In this document: positions 55,209 to 63,881 of the stretch, piece after piece | Layout: each line of letters starts with the position of its first letter | How positions within the stretch are numbered: position 1 is the stretch's first letter | Assembly (NCBI RefSeq): GCF_900114825.1 | Contig: NZ_FOUI01000009.1 | Span: forward strand, 57,582 to 121,581 | DNA from: Halopseudomonas yangmingensis | GTDB taxonomy: Bacteria > Pseudomonadota > Gammaproteobacteria > Pseudomonadales > Pseudomonadaceae | Direction of reading: 5' to 3' | DNA length: 64,000 bases | Position numbers and translations under genes: made by a program | The notes under the pieces: generated by a model | Told to the model about the DNA's origin: nothing | Database searches by the model: none | The model's input: only the letters and a program-made list of their open reading frames with translations

Positions 55209-57035
55209 ATGCATCCGCTGGTGCTGGAAGTAACCGAACGCCTGCGCGAGCGCAGCCGGCGCTCGCGTGCGCGCTATCTTGAGCAGATGGCTGCCGCCGC
55301 CGCAACGCCTCGGGCGCGGCAAAGCCTGCCCTGTTCCAACCTGGCGCATGCCATGGCCGCCTGTCCGGCGGGCGACAAACAGCGGTTGCAGTTGGAGCAA
55401 CCGGTGAATGTCGGGATTGTCAGCGCCTACAACGACCTGCTGTCGGCGCATCAGCCCTATGCCCGGTATCCTGAGCTGATCCGTCAGCACCTGCGTGGGC
55501 TCGGAGCGGGCTGCCAGATGGCCGGCGGCGTACCGGCGATGTGTGATGGCATTACCCAGGGTCAGCCCGGCATGCAGCTGTCGCTGTACAGTCGTGATGT
55601 GATTGCCTTGTCGACCGCCGTGGCACTGTCGCATCAGCTGCATGATGCCGTGTTGTTGCTGGGGATCTGCGACAAGATAGTGCCGGGCATGCTGATGGGT
55701 GCGCTGCGATTCGGTCATTTGCCCACGCTGTTCGTGCCTTCCGGGCCGATGCCCAGCGGGCTGGATAACAGCGCCAAGGCCGAGGTGCGCCAACGCTATG
55801 CCGAGGGCCGCGCCAGCCGCGAGGAGCTGCTGCAGGCCGAGGCGCAGGCCTACCATGCACCGGGTACTTGCACCTTCTTTGGCACCGCCAATACCAACCA
55901 GTTACTGCTGGAAGCGCTGGGTCTGCAACTGCCGGGGTCCTCCTTTATTACCCCGGACACGCCGCTGCGCGATGCACTGACCTGCGCCGCCGCCAGCCGT
56001 GCGGTAGAACTGGCGCGCAGCGGCGCGGGCAGCCTGGCGCAGATCGTCGATGAACGGGCGCTGGTGAATGCGCTGGTGATGCTGCTGGCCAGTGGCGGCT
56101 CGACCAACCACAGCCTGCACCTGCCGGCGATTGCCCGGGCCGCCGGAATCCTGCTGGACTGGGATGACCTTGACCGGTTGTCGTCGGCGGTGCCGACGCT
56201 GGCGCATATCTATCCCAACGGCAAGGCCGATATCAACCAGTTCCAGGCCGCCGGCGGGCCGGCCTGGCTGTTTAGCCAGCTGCTGGATGCCGGGCTGCTG
56301 CACGAAGATGTCGAGACGGTGGCCGGCCCTGGTCTGGCGCGTTATACCCGTGAGCCGCTGTTGCGTGACGGACAACTGATCTGGCGTGACGGGCCGGCAG
56401 TCTCCGGGGATGCGCAGGTACTGCGCAGCCGGCATCAGCCCTTTGCTGAGGATGGAGGCTTGCGCCTGCTCAGCGGGCGGCTGGGGCGCGGCATCATCAA
56501 GCTGTCGGCGGTAGCAGTGGAGCAGCGTAGCCTGCGTGCGCCCTGCCGGGTGTTTGATGAGCCGCAGCAACTGGTCGAGGCATTCCGTGCCGGTGAGCTG
56601 GAAGCCGACCTGTTTCTGGTGGTGCGCGGGCAGGGGCCACAGGCCAACGGCATGCCCGAGCTGCACGCACTGATGCCCTGTCTGGGCGCCTTGCAGGATC
56701 GCGGCTGGCAGGTGGCCCTGGTGACCGACGGCCGGCTGTCCGGCGCCTCCGGCAAGGTGCCGGCGGCATTGCATCTGTACCCAGAGGCGGCTTTGGGCGG
56801 GCCGCTGGCACGCCTTCAGGATGGCGACCGGTTATGGTTGGATGCCGAGCAGGGGGTGCTTGAGGTGGAGCTGGATGAGGCCCTGTGGCAGGCACGTCAG
56901 CCGACTGCCATTCGGCGCTCGCCGGCCGGTTGCGGTCGTGAATTGTTCGGCCTGCTGCGTGGCGCGGTGGCCAACCCCGAGCAGGGCGCCAGCAGCCTGC
57001 TAGACAGCCTGCCGGAATGGACCAATGACGTTTGA
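55209..57035 (+). CDS. edd: Phosphogluconate dehydratase
   Basis: 608 residues, the usual size for Edd. [17 protein letters not shown] near residue 79, [19 protein letters not shown] near 117 and [16 protein letters not shown] near 158, with [14 protein letters not shown] near 221, hold the cluster Cys and substrate sites of the IlvD/Edd family. It dehydrates 6-phosphogluconate to KDPG in the Entner-Doudoroff path. GGAGG precedes the ATG at 55209. pgl overlaps its last 11 bases. Confidence 0.96.
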   Translation: MHPLVLEVTERLRERSRRSRARYLEQMAAAAATPRARQSLPCSNLAHAMAACPAGDKQRLQLEQPVNVGIVSAYNDLLSAHQPYARYPELIRQHLRGLGAGCQMAGGVPAMCDGITQGQPGMQLSLYSRDVIALSTAVALSHQLHDAVLLLGICDKIVPGMLMGALRFGHLPTLFVPSGPMPSGLDNSAKAEVRQRYAEGRASREELLQAEAQAYHAPGTCTFFGTANTNQLLLEALGLQLPGSSFITPDTPLRDALTCAAASRAVELARSGAGSLAQIVDERALVNALVMLLASGGSTNHSLHLPAIARAAGILLDWDDLDRLSSAVPTLAHIYPNGKADINQFQAAGGPAWLFSQLLDAGLLHEDVETVAGPGLARYTREPLLRDGQLIWRDGPAVSGDAQVLRSRHQPFAEDGGLRLLSGRLGRGIIKLSAVAVEQRSLRAPCRVFDEPQQLVEAFRAGELEADLFLVVRGQGPQANGMPELHALMPCLGALQDRGWQVALVTDGRLSGASGKVPAALHLYPEAALGGPLARLQDGDRLWLDAEQGVLEVELDEALWQARQPTAIRRSPAGCGRELFGLLRGAVANPEQGASSLLDSLPEWTNDV

Positions 57036-57732
57036 ACAACTGACCCGCGCCCGTGGCCTGCACCTGCAACAGCATGTCGACGTCACGGCGCAGGCCGAGT
57101 GGCTGGCCTGTCGGGTGGCGGATCAGTTGCGTAAGGCGATTACCGAAAAGGGCTTCGCGCGCATGGCGCTGTCCGGTGGCCGTAGCCCGCAGGCATTTCT
57201 GCGCCAGTTGGCCGGGCAGTCGCTGGACTGGTCGCGGATAGGGCTGACGCTGGTCGATGAGCGCTGGGTTGATCAGCACTCGGCCGACAGCAATGCCGCG
57301 CTGTTGCGCGACGCGCTGGCCGAGCACTGGACGCAGCTGCACTGGCTGCCGTTGTACCGGGGCATCAGCCCGGCTGCCGATGCCGAACAGGTCAGTGCAG
57401 CCTTGCAGGCCTGGCTGCCATTCGACGTGGTGGTATTGGGCATGGGGGTCGACGGGCACTGCGCCTCGCTGTTTGCTGATGACCCGCAACTGGCGCAGTG
57501 GCTCGATCCGGACGCTGCGCCCCTGTGCGTGCCGGTGGCGGCCAACGCCCAGCGCTTGCCGCGCCTGAGCCTGACACCGCGTGCCCTTGTCAATGCGGGC
57601 TTGCAACTGCTGGCCATCAGCGGCGAGGATAAGCGGGCAACCGTGCAGCAGGCCCTGACCGGGGTCGGCGGGTTGCCGGTGGCTGCGTTGTTACAGCCTT
57701 CCCTGACCATCAGCTACAGCCCGGCGGGCTGA
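57025..57732 (+). CDS. pgl: 6-phosphogluconolactonase
   Basis: 235 residues. ALSGGRSPQAFLRQL near residue 50, LVDERWVDQHSADSN near 76 and VLGMGVDGHCASLF near 138 are the three family motifs. It hydrolyses the lactone made by glucose-6-phosphate dehydrogenase. It overlaps edd and is followed by eda; zwf, its usual partner in Pseudomonas, is not in the window. Confidence 0.95.
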   Translation: MTFEQLTRARGLHLQQHVDVTAQAEWLACRVADQLRKAITEKGFARMALSGGRSPQAFLRQLAGQSLDWSRIGLTLVDERWVDQHSADSNAALLRDALAEHWTQLHWLPLYRGISPAADAEQVSAALQAWLPFDVVVLGMGVDGHCASLFADDPQLAQWLDPDAAPLCVPVAANAQRLPRLSLTPRALVNAGLQLLAISGEDKRATVQQALTGVGGLPVAALLQPSLTISYSPAG

Positions 57733-57742
57733 CAGGATGTCC

Positions 57743-58402
57743 ATGAGTCTTGCCCAGCACAGCCTTGCTTTGGATCGTATTTTCAGTGAACAGCGTTTGC
57801 TGCCGGTACTCAGTCTGCGCCGGCTGGAGCAGGTGCTGCCGCTGGCCGACGCACTGCTGGCCGGTGGTATCCATACCCTGGAAATAACCCTGCGTACCGA
57901 CTGCGCGCTGACGGCAATCCGCCTGCTGCGCAGCGAACGGCCGCAGCTGTGTGTCGGTGCCGGCACCGTGCTGGATGGCCGCCAGTTCCAGTCGGTGCTG
58001 GATGCCGGTGCCGCCTTCGTGGTGACGCCGGGTTCCACCGAGGAGCTGCTGACCCTCGGTCTGGATAGTCCGGTGCCGCTGTTGCCGGGGGTGGCCACGG
58101 CCTCGGAAATATTGATGGGCTATCGGTTCGGTTACCGGCGATTCAAGTTCTATCCGGCGGAAATCAGCGGCGGGGCCGCTGCCTTGCGGGCATTCTCCGG
58201 ACCCTTCCATGGGATTCGCTTTTGCCCGACTGGTGGCATCGGCCTGGCGCGTCTGGGTGAGTACCTGGCGCTGGATAACCTGCTGGCGATTGGCGGCACC
58301 TGGATGGCACCACAGGCGCTGATCGAGGCGCAGGACTGGCAAGGGATAACCCGCCTGTGTCAGCAATCGCTGGCGCTGCAGGCGGGCAGGGCGGCCGACT
58401 GA
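57743..58402 (+). CDS. eda: KDPG aldolase
   Basis: 219 residues, from the ATG at 57743 (AGGA six bases before; another ATG at 57737 has worse spacing). LEITLRT near residue 43 gives the Glu and Arg, RFKFYPAE near 131 has the Schiff-base Lys, and FCPTGGI near 158 binds phosphate. It splits KDPG into pyruvate and glyceraldehyde 3-phosphate. Last gene of the edd-pgl-eda operon; 17 bases from the convergent stress-protein gene. Confidence 0.96.
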   Translation: MSLAQHSLALDRIFSEQRLLPVLSLRRLEQVLPLADALLAGGIHTLEITLRTDCALTAIRLLRSERPQLCVGAGTVLDGRQFQSVLDAGAAFVVTPGSTEELLTLGLDSPVPLLPGVATASEILMGYRFGYRRFKFYPAEISGGAAALRAFSGPFHGIRFCPTGGIGLARLGEYLALDNLLAIGGTWMAPQALIEAQDWQGITRLCQQSLALQAGRAAD

Positions 58403-58419
58403 GCGACCGCCCCGCTTAC

Positions 58420-59355
58420 TCAGTCGGGACGGCTCGGGTCGCGGAAGTCGTCCGGCTTGATCACCAGTACATCACAGTCCGCCTCGTCGAGCAGGCGCTC
58501 GGCGGTGTGGCCGATCAGTGCGCTGTCCAGGCGCGAGCGTGATACGGCGCCCATTACCAGCAGGTTGATGTCCTGCTGCTTAATGAATTCCGGAATCACT
58601 TCCTCCGGATAACCCTGCAGCAGATGACGCTGGTCCGCGCTCAGTTGCTGCTGTTCGCCCAACTGGTCAAAGGCCTCGGCATGGCGCTTGCGCACATCCT
58701 CGGCGTAACCGTCATAGTCGGTGATCACGCTGGCATCGAACACCAGGGTGCGCGGCAGCGGGTTGTAACAGTGCACCACGTGGGCTTCGGCACCCAATTG
58801 GCCAGCCAGTTCGCGAGCGGTATTGATCAGTTTTATGTCCAGCGCTGCCGGCTTGTCCGCCTCGTGCAGCGGGTCAACGCTGGCGCACAGCTTGCCGATG
58901 GTCTGCTCGGCCTGCTTGACCAGCCACAGGGGCTTTTCGCAATGGCGAATCAGCTGCCAGTCGGTATTGGTCAGTAGCAGGCGCTTGATCAGGTTGTGAT
59001 GATGGGTGGTTTTCAGCACCAGATCCGGGTTGTGCTGGACTACCGCACGCAGGATGTGACGATCAACACGCTTGCCCCAGACGGCCTCGGTATCTACCTG
59101 CAGGCCCTTTTCGCGCAGGGGTTTGGCCAGTCGGTCAAGGTACTGGTTGCGGTGGTTGATCAGCGAGGCACGGGCCTTCTCCAGGCCGGGAGTATCGAAC
59201 AGCAGGCCACCATCCAGTGCTGCGTTGTAGTCGCACATGAACAGCGTGATACGCGCCCCGGGGGTGCGCTCGGCCAACTGCACGGCGCGCTGCAGACAGG
59301 GCTGCTGGTCTTCGCTGGTTGGGTCGATCACCACCAGCATGTTGCCAATCTTCAT
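58420..59355 (-). CDS. Tandem universal stress protein (UspE-like)
   Basis: 311 residues with two Usp domains. The first starts KIGNMLVVIDPTSEDQQ, the second starts near residue 160; the second ends with VMGAVSRSRLDSALIGHTAE, the G-x2-G-x9-G-type ATP motif, slightly altered. ATP-binding stress proteins of this kind are often made under oxygen lack in Pseudomonas. An Anr-type box is 41.5 bases from the predicted start point. AGGAGA precedes the ATG at 59355. Confidence 0.88.
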   Translation of the reverse strand: MKIGNMLVVIDPTSEDQQPCLQRAVQLAERTPGARITLFMCDYNAALDGGLLFDTPGLEKARASLINHRNQYLDRLAKPLREKGLQVDTEAVWGKRVDRHILRAVVQHNPDLVLKTTHHHNLIKRLLLTNTDWQLIRHCEKPLWLVKQAEQTIGKLCASVDPLHEADKPAALDIKLINTARELAGQLGAEAHVVHCYNPLPRTLVFDASVITDYDGYAEDVRKRHAEAFDQLGEQQQLSADQRHLLQGYPEEVIPEFIKQQDINLLVMGAVSRSRLDSALIGHTAERLLDEADCDVLVIKPDDFRDPSRPD

Positions 59356-59425
59356 GATGCTCTCCTGACGGGTCATGTGGGGCGCCACTCCGGTCATTCG
59401 GCACTGGCGCTGCATTACTATAGGC

Positions 59426-59467
59426 TTTTTACCCCATGCCTGTCCGCTGCTCGCTGATCTGGGTCAA
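59426..59467 (-). promoter_or_regulatory. Anr/FNR-type box and -10 of the universal stress protein gene
   Basis: On the minus strand TTGACCCAGATCAG (59467-59454) matches the TTGAY-N4-ATCAA consensus except for the last base. A TAAAAA -10 at 59431-59426 puts the start point at 59419, so the box is centred at -41.5. Core GATCTGGGTCA is the same as in the box at 50141. Confidence 0.6.
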
Positions 59468-59542
59468 ACCAGTCAATCATGCAGCTCAAGTGTCGGCAGA
59501 ATTGGTCGATAATGAGCAGACACATCCCAGGGGTAGGTGAGC

Positions 59543-59917
59543 ATGAACGTATCTGTACCGCTGCTGCTCGGCAGTTTCATGCTGGTATTGACCGGCTGTG
59601 CCGGCAGTCCGCACGGTAATATCAACAAGGCCTGGCGCGCCTACGATCAGGGTGATTGCCAGCAGGCCAACTACCAGTTGTCCCAGGCTGAGCGCCGCAG
59701 TCGCTCGCGGGCCCACCTGCAACCGGAAATCAGTCTGCTGCGGGGGCTCTGTCTGGAACGTCAGGCCCTGTATGTGGATGCGGTGCAGACCTACCGCTGG
59801 ATCATCCGCCAGCATCCCTCCAGTGAATATGCCTGGCGTGCCGGTGCGCGACTGGAAACCCTGCGCCAGCTCGGTCATCATGACCCGGACACCCCGTTGC
59901 CGCCAGAAAAGCGCTGA
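59543..59917 (+). CDS. Small lipoprotein with tetratricopeptide-like helices
   Basis: 124 residues, lipoprotein signal ending in LVLTGC (Cys near residue 19). The mature part has two TPR-like units: INKAWRAYDQGDCQQANYQL and LCLERQALYVDAVQTYRWII. It is probably periplasmic and binds a partner protein. The ATG at 59543 is preceded by GTAGGTGA; a GTG at 59537 is less likely. sbcB follows 36 bases later. Confidence 0.75.
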   Translation: MNVSVPLLLGSFMLVLTGCAGSPHGNINKAWRAYDQGDCQQANYQLSQAERRSRSRAHLQPEISLLRGLCLERQALYVDAVQTYRWIIRQHPSSEYAWRAGARLETLRQLGHHDPDTPLPPEKR

Positions 59918-59953
59918 TGCGCCTGCGGCACTCGCACCGCCCAAGGAGGGCCG

Positions 59954-61396
59954 ATGGGCCGCACGCTGTTCTGGTACGACTTTGAAACCACCGGTATCGA
60001 CACCCGCCGCGACCGCCCCCTGCAGGTCGCCGGCGTACGCACCGATGAAGACCTCAACGAAATTGGCGAACCGCTGAACATTGATTGCCGGTTGGCCGAG
60101 GACTGCCTGCCGGCTCCGGGTGCCTGCCTGGTGACCAGGATTGGCCCGGAGCGGGTCAGGGCCGGGCTGCCGGAGGCCGAATTTATCCGCCGGCTGCACG
60201 AGCAAATGGCCCAGCCAGGCACCTGTAGCGCCGGGTACAACAACCTGCGCTTTGATGACGAAATGACCCGCTTCACCCTGTATCGCAACTACTTCGACCC
60301 CTATGCGCGCGAGTGGCAGTCCGGCAACAGTCGCTGGGATCTGCTCGGCGCCCTGCGCACCGCCCAGGCGTTACGGCCGGAGGGCATTGTCTGGCCGCAG
60401 CAGGACGGCCTGCCCAGTTTGCGCCTGGAGTTGCTTACCGAAGCCAACGGTATTGCGCATGTCGGTGCGCATGATGCGCTGGCCGATGTGCGTGCCACCA
60501 TCGCCATGGCGCGTCTGCTAAAGCAGGCGCAACCCCGTCTGTACGATTACCTGTATGCGCTGCGTGACAAGCAGCGGGTGTTGGAGCTGATCAACTTTCG
60601 CACGCCCGAGCCGCTGGTGCATGTGTCCGGACGTATTGGCCGTGACCGTAACGGGTTGACACTGGTACTGCCGCTTGGCTGGCATCCGCAAAACCGTAAC
60701 GCGCTGATTGTCTGGGATCTGGCAGTCGAGCCGCAGCAGCTGTTCGAGCTGTCGCCGGAGTTACTGCGTGAGCGGCTATATACGCGCAATGAGGATCTGC
60801 CCGAGGGTGTCGAGCGACCGGGTCTCAAGCTGGTGCAGATCAACCGCTGCCCGGTGCTGGCCAATCGCAAGGTATTGCGCGAAGGGGATATTGATCGTTT
60901 GCAGCTGGATATGCCGCTGTTGCAGCAGCGTGCAGTCTGGCTGGCAGAGCGGCGTGAGCAATTGGGCAACCGGCTGGCACAGATCTATCAGCCGCAGGCC
61001 GACAGGGCGGATGAAGAAGACGCTGAACTGCGCCTGTATGGCGGTTTTCTTGATAACGCGGACCGTAATTTGATGGCCGATATACGCGAGAGCGAAGCGC
61101 AGCGGTTATTGCCGACATTATGGCCATTACGCGACCAGCGACTGGTCGATATGCTGCCGCGTTACCGAGCGCGCAATTATCCCGAATCACTGGATGTGCA
61201 ACAAAGGCAGGACTGGCTTGGCTGGTGTGCGCGCCGCTTGGCTGGCGAGTTGCCGGGAGCGGCAATTACCCTGCAGCAATTTATGCAGCAGGTGCAGCAG
61301 TTATTGCCTGAATGTAACCCGGAGCAGAGACAACTGCTGGAAAACTGGCGTTGTTACGCGGATCAATTGCGGGAAACCTTGGGGCTGACAGGATAG
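59954..61396 (+). CDS. sbcB: Exodeoxyribonuclease I
   Basis: 480 residues (E. coli ExoI has 475). The DEDD nuclease residues are in FWYDFETTGIDTRRD near 8, CSAGYNNLRFDDEM near 97 and HVGAHDALADVRATIA near 175. The SH3-like and C-terminal helical parts follow. It degrades single-stranded DNA 3' to 5'. AAGGAGG precedes the ATG. It faces mvaT as in P. aeruginosa. Confidence 0.96.
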   Translation: MGRTLFWYDFETTGIDTRRDRPLQVAGVRTDEDLNEIGEPLNIDCRLAEDCLPAPGACLVTRIGPERVRAGLPEAEFIRRLHEQMAQPGTCSAGYNNLRFDDEMTRFTLYRNYFDPYAREWQSGNSRWDLLGALRTAQALRPEGIVWPQQDGLPSLRLELLTEANGIAHVGAHDALADVRATIAMARLLKQAQPRLYDYLYALRDKQRVLELINFRTPEPLVHVSGRIGRDRNGLTLVLPLGWHPQNRNALIVWDLAVEPQQLFELSPELLRERLYTRNEDLPEGVERPGLKLVQINRCPVLANRKVLREGDIDRLQLDMPLLQQRAVWLAERREQLGNRLAQIYQPQADRADEEDAELRLYGGFLDNADRNLMADIRESEAQRLLPTLWPLRDQRLVDMLPRYRARNYPESLDVQQRQDWLGWCARRLAGELPGAAITLQQFMQQVQQLLPECNPEQRQLLENWRCYADQLRETLGLTG

Positions 61397-61411
61397 CTCA
61401 GACAACATGTT

Positions 61412-61439
61412 CAGGCCGGCAGTGGTAACTGCCGGCCTG
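61412..61439. terminator. Hairpin between sbcB and mvaT
   Basis: A perfect 12-bp stem CAGGCCGGCAGT/ACTGCCGGCCTG with loop GGTA between two convergent genes. No T-run either way; a terminator role is likely by place but not proved. Confidence 0.5.
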
Positions 61440-61454
61440 TAACCTTGGGCCAAA

Positions 61455-61823
61455 TTAGCCGAGGATGCTGGCCCAGCCTTCCACGACATCGCTGCCGTAC
61501 TGCTCTTTCCAGGCCTTCAGCACCTTGTGGTTGCCACCCTTGGTCTCGATGGTTTCACCGGTGTGCGGGTTCTTGTACTGCTTCATCTTGCGGGTACGTT
61601 TGGTTGCGCTGCTTGTCGTGTTGGTAACTGCTGCACGGCCTTCCGGATCAAGAATGGCCAGAACATCACGGTTGGTTTTGCCATATTCCTTCATCAGGTC
61701 ATGCAGCTTGTCTTCGAATTCCAGTTCCTTTTTAACTCGCTCATCACCCTTGAGGCTTTCGAGGCGAGCGGTAAGCTCCTGGATTTCTTTTTCTACATTA
61801 CGCATTTCGACCAGTTTGGACAT
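61455..61823 (-). CDS. mvaT: H-NS-family xenogeneic silencer MvaT
   Basis: 122 residues. The N-terminal coiled coil (about 1-60, MRNVEKEIQELTARLESLKG) makes dimers and higher oligomers; the C-terminal domain has KMKQYKNPHTGETIETKGG with the Gly-Gly-Asn of the AT-pincer that reads the minor groove. It silences AT-rich DNA. GGAGA precedes the ATG. Its own upstream region is AT-rich, which fits self-control. Confidence 0.95.
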   Translation of the reverse strand: MSKLVEMRNVEKEIQELTARLESLKGDERVKKELEFEDKLHDLMKEYGKTNRDVLAILDPEGRAAVTNTTSSATKRTRKMKQYKNPHTGETIETKGGNHKVLKAWKEQYGSDVVEGWASILG

Positions 61824-62196
61824 GGGTATTTCTCCGCCTGTTGGGGTTTTAATAATGAAGTGTCAGTTAGAAATTCAGCATCTGTCGAAGCTGGTTGACA
61901 GGTGCTGGCGATATTAGTTCAAAGTTAAAATTCAAACAAGCAAGCATATTGTCTGGATGAATAATTGTTGGCTGTCTTGAATGTATTTATGCAGAGAACA
62001 GGTCAGCGGTTTTCACGTAGGCGCAACAGCTATTTAATCAGCGTCTGCCTGACAAGAGTGCTGCTTTTTTCAGTTGCAGACACCCCGTCGCCGGGCTTTG
62101 CCTTTGATCAATGTTTCCCTAGAATGGCCGCCAACGCATGCGCCGGCAACCAAGAGCCCCTGTGCATGTGACATCTCTTATTCTGGAGTCGTTTTG
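61824..62196. other. AT-rich intergenic region between mvaT and purU
   Basis: 373 bases, clearly richer in A and T than the rest (notably 61880-62070). It holds the mvaT promoter on the minus strand and that of purU on the plus strand. No gene is visible. An MvaT-binding nucleation site here would be expected but cannot be shown by eye. Confidence 0.5.
61911..61939 (-). promoter_or_regulatory. Candidate promoter of mvaT
   Basis: On the minus strand TTGTTT and TAATAT are 17 bases apart, about 88 bases before the ATG. Matches to consensus are moderate (3 of 6 and 4 of 6), so the call is tentative. Confidence 0.35.
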
Positions 62197-63048
62197 ATGC
62201 GTACCTATCGGCTGGTTATTGCCTGCCCCGACCGCATGGGCATTGTTGCCAAAGTCAGCAATGTACTGAGTACCTACAATGGCTGGATCACTGAGGCCAA
62301 CCATCATTCGGACAACCTTACAGGCTGGTTCTTTATGCGCCATGAGATCCGTGCCGATTCACTTCCCTTTGACCTTGACGGGTTTCGCCGGGTGTTTGCA
62401 CCTATTGCTGAAGAGTTTGGTATGCACTGGCATATCAATGATTCAGCTGTCAGAAAAAAAGTGGTTTTGATGGCCAGCAAGGAGTCCCATTGTCTGGCTG
62501 ATCTGTTGCACCGCTGGCACAGTGGCGAACTGGATTGCGATATTGTCAGTGTGATTTCCAATCATGACGATCTGCGCAGTATGGTCGAATGGCATGGCAT
62601 ACCTTTTTACCATGTGCCTGTTGACCCCAAAGACAAAACACCCGCTTTTGCCGAAGTTACTCGTCTGATAGAAGAGCAGCAGGCTGACTGTGTAGTGCTT
62701 GCGCGTTACATGCAAATTCTGCCGCCGCAATTGTGTCAACGTTTTGCACACCGCATCATCAATATCCACCACAGCTTCCTGCCATCCTTCGTTGGTGCCC
62801 GGCCCTATCACCAGGCCGCGCAGCGTGGCGTCAAGCTGATTGGCGCGACCTGTCACTATGTTACCGAGGAACTTGACGCCGGTCCGATCATCGAACAGGA
62901 CGTGGCGCGCATCAGTCACCGACAGAATGTCGAGGATATGGTGCGGCTGGGAAAGGACGTGGAAAAGATGGTGCTTTCGCGTGGTTTGCGCTATCACTTG
63001 GAAGACAGGGTACTGGTGCACGACAACAAGACAGTCGTGTTCAGCTGA
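62197..63048 (+). CDS. purU: Formyltetrahydrofolate deformylase
   Basis: 283 residues. An ACT domain at 1-85 (YRLVIACPDRMGIVAKVSNV), then the formyltransferase-fold domain, with HRIINIHHSFLPSF near 190 and GATCHYVTEELDAGPII near 222, which carry the catalytic Asn/His/Asp. It releases formate from 10-formyl-THF, feeding purine synthesis and balancing the folate pool. GGAG precedes the ATG at 62197. It neighbours mvaT as in P. aeruginosa. Confidence 0.95.
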   Translation: MRTYRLVIACPDRMGIVAKVSNVLSTYNGWITEANHHSDNLTGWFFMRHEIRADSLPFDLDGFRRVFAPIAEEFGMHWHINDSAVRKKVVLMASKESHCLADLLHRWHSGELDCDIVSVISNHDDLRSMVEWHGIPFYHVPVDPKDKTPAFAEVTRLIEEQQADCVVLARYMQILPPQLCQRFAHRIINIHHSFLPSFVGARPYHQAAQRGVKLIGATCHYVTEELDAGPIIEQDVARISHRQNVEDMVRLGKDVEKMVLSRGLRYHLEDRVLVHDNKTVVFS

Positions 63049-63111
63049 GCGGCGGCAGGCGTCTGTTGTCCGCCAAGTGCCGGTACGGGACCACAACGGG
63101 GAGAACAGGCA

Positions 63112-63525
63112 ATGCTCAAATCAGTCAAGGTACGCGATTACATGATCACCGATCTGGTGACCTTCAAGGCGGATACCGATCTGTTCAAGGCAATTGATGT
63201 GCTGATCGAAAGGCGCATCTCCGGTGCGCCGGTAGTGGATGATGAGGGTCACCTGCTTGGTTTGCTGTCCGAAAGCGATTGCTTGCGCGGGATTCTTTCC
63301 GGCAGCTATTTCGAAGAGGCAGGCGGTCGTGTGGAGTCGGTGATGACGTGCGGTGTTGAAACCGTCGATGCGGCCGCCGATATCGTCAAGGCGGCTGAGC
63401 ATTTCATTCATCGCGGTCGCCGCCGTCTGCCGGTGCTTGAAGATGGCCGGTTGGTTGGACAGATCAGCCGGCGCGATATTCTGCGTGCCGTGCAGCACTT
63501 CAACGACCATGCGGCACCCAAGTGA
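63112..63525 (+). CDS. Two-CBS-domain protein
   Basis: 137 residues, two CBS modules: VRDYMITDLVTFKADTDL with GAPVVDDEGHLLGLLSESD, then ESVMTCGVETVDAAAD with RLPVLEDGRLVGQISRRDI. Such pairs bind adenosine nucleotides and act as energy sensors; no fused enzyme is here. GGGGAGA precedes the ATG. The next small gene overlaps its stop by four bases. Confidence 0.88.
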   Translation: MLKSVKVRDYMITDLVTFKADTDLFKAIDVLIERRISGAPVVDDEGHLLGLLSESDCLRGILSGSYFEEAGGRVESVMTCGVETVDAAADIVKAAEHFIHRGRRRLPVLEDGRLVGQISRRDILRAVQHFNDHAAPK

Positions 63526-63725
63526 ACAGGCTGCAAGAGTCGTTGCTTGACGAGGATGAGAATCCGGCCATGCAGGCCGGCGCTGCGGCTATGCCGCCGG
63601 TATTGGGTGCCGGTTGTCTGTCACGCTTTGATCCGGATGCGCTGAACAGCCAGTCCGGCAGTGACTATGCAGAAGCCCCCCGCTTGCTGGCGCTGTTGCG
63701 TCAACAAGCAGGGGAGAGCGGCTGA
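63522..63725 (+). CDS. Small protein of 67 residues, coupled to the CBS protein
   Basis: GTG start overlapping the CBS stop (GTGA). The protein is acidic and Ala-rich with LDEDENPAMQAGAAAMPPVLG, then SRFDPDALNSQSGSDYAEAPRLLALLRQ. No known family. Overlap with the CBS gene and absence of another ORF support a real gene. It ends one base from the convergent receptor fragment. Confidence 0.6.
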   Translation: MNRLQESLLDEDENPAMQAGAAAMPPVLGAGCLSRFDPDALNSQSGSDYAEAPRLLALLRQQAGESG

Positions 63726-63881
63726 TTAGATACGGAAGCCGCCTACCAGTTCACGCAGACGGCTGACCTGTTGCTCCAGGGATTGACAGGCCCGTAGCGT
63801 CGCCTGCAGGTTTTCCACACCTTCCTGATTCAGTGAGTTGATCTCGGTGATGTCCTGATTGAGCATGTTTAGCCGCGCATC
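63726..63881 (-). pseudogene. 3' end of a methyl-accepting chemotaxis protein gene, interrupted
   Basis: Read by hand from the TAA at 63728-63726: the frame encodes a C-terminal tail with LNMLNQDITEINSLNQEGV, then LEQQVSRLRELVGGFRI at the end. The LVGxFRI end is the usual one of Pseudomonas chemotaxis receptors. The frame stops at a TAG at 63884-63882, where an IS-type sequence begins. About 50 codons of receptor remain here; the N-terminal part would be on the far side of the insertion, outside the window. Confidence 0.7.

Noticed and set aside
53538..55856. Antisense frame of 772 codons opposite the fumarase and edd genes
   Set aside because: Same reason: mirrors codon bias of two strong genes and has no family motif.
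56497..57606. Minus-strand frame of 369 codons over edd/pgl
   Set aside because: Arg/Pro-rich translation without domains; shadows two enzymes with full motifs.
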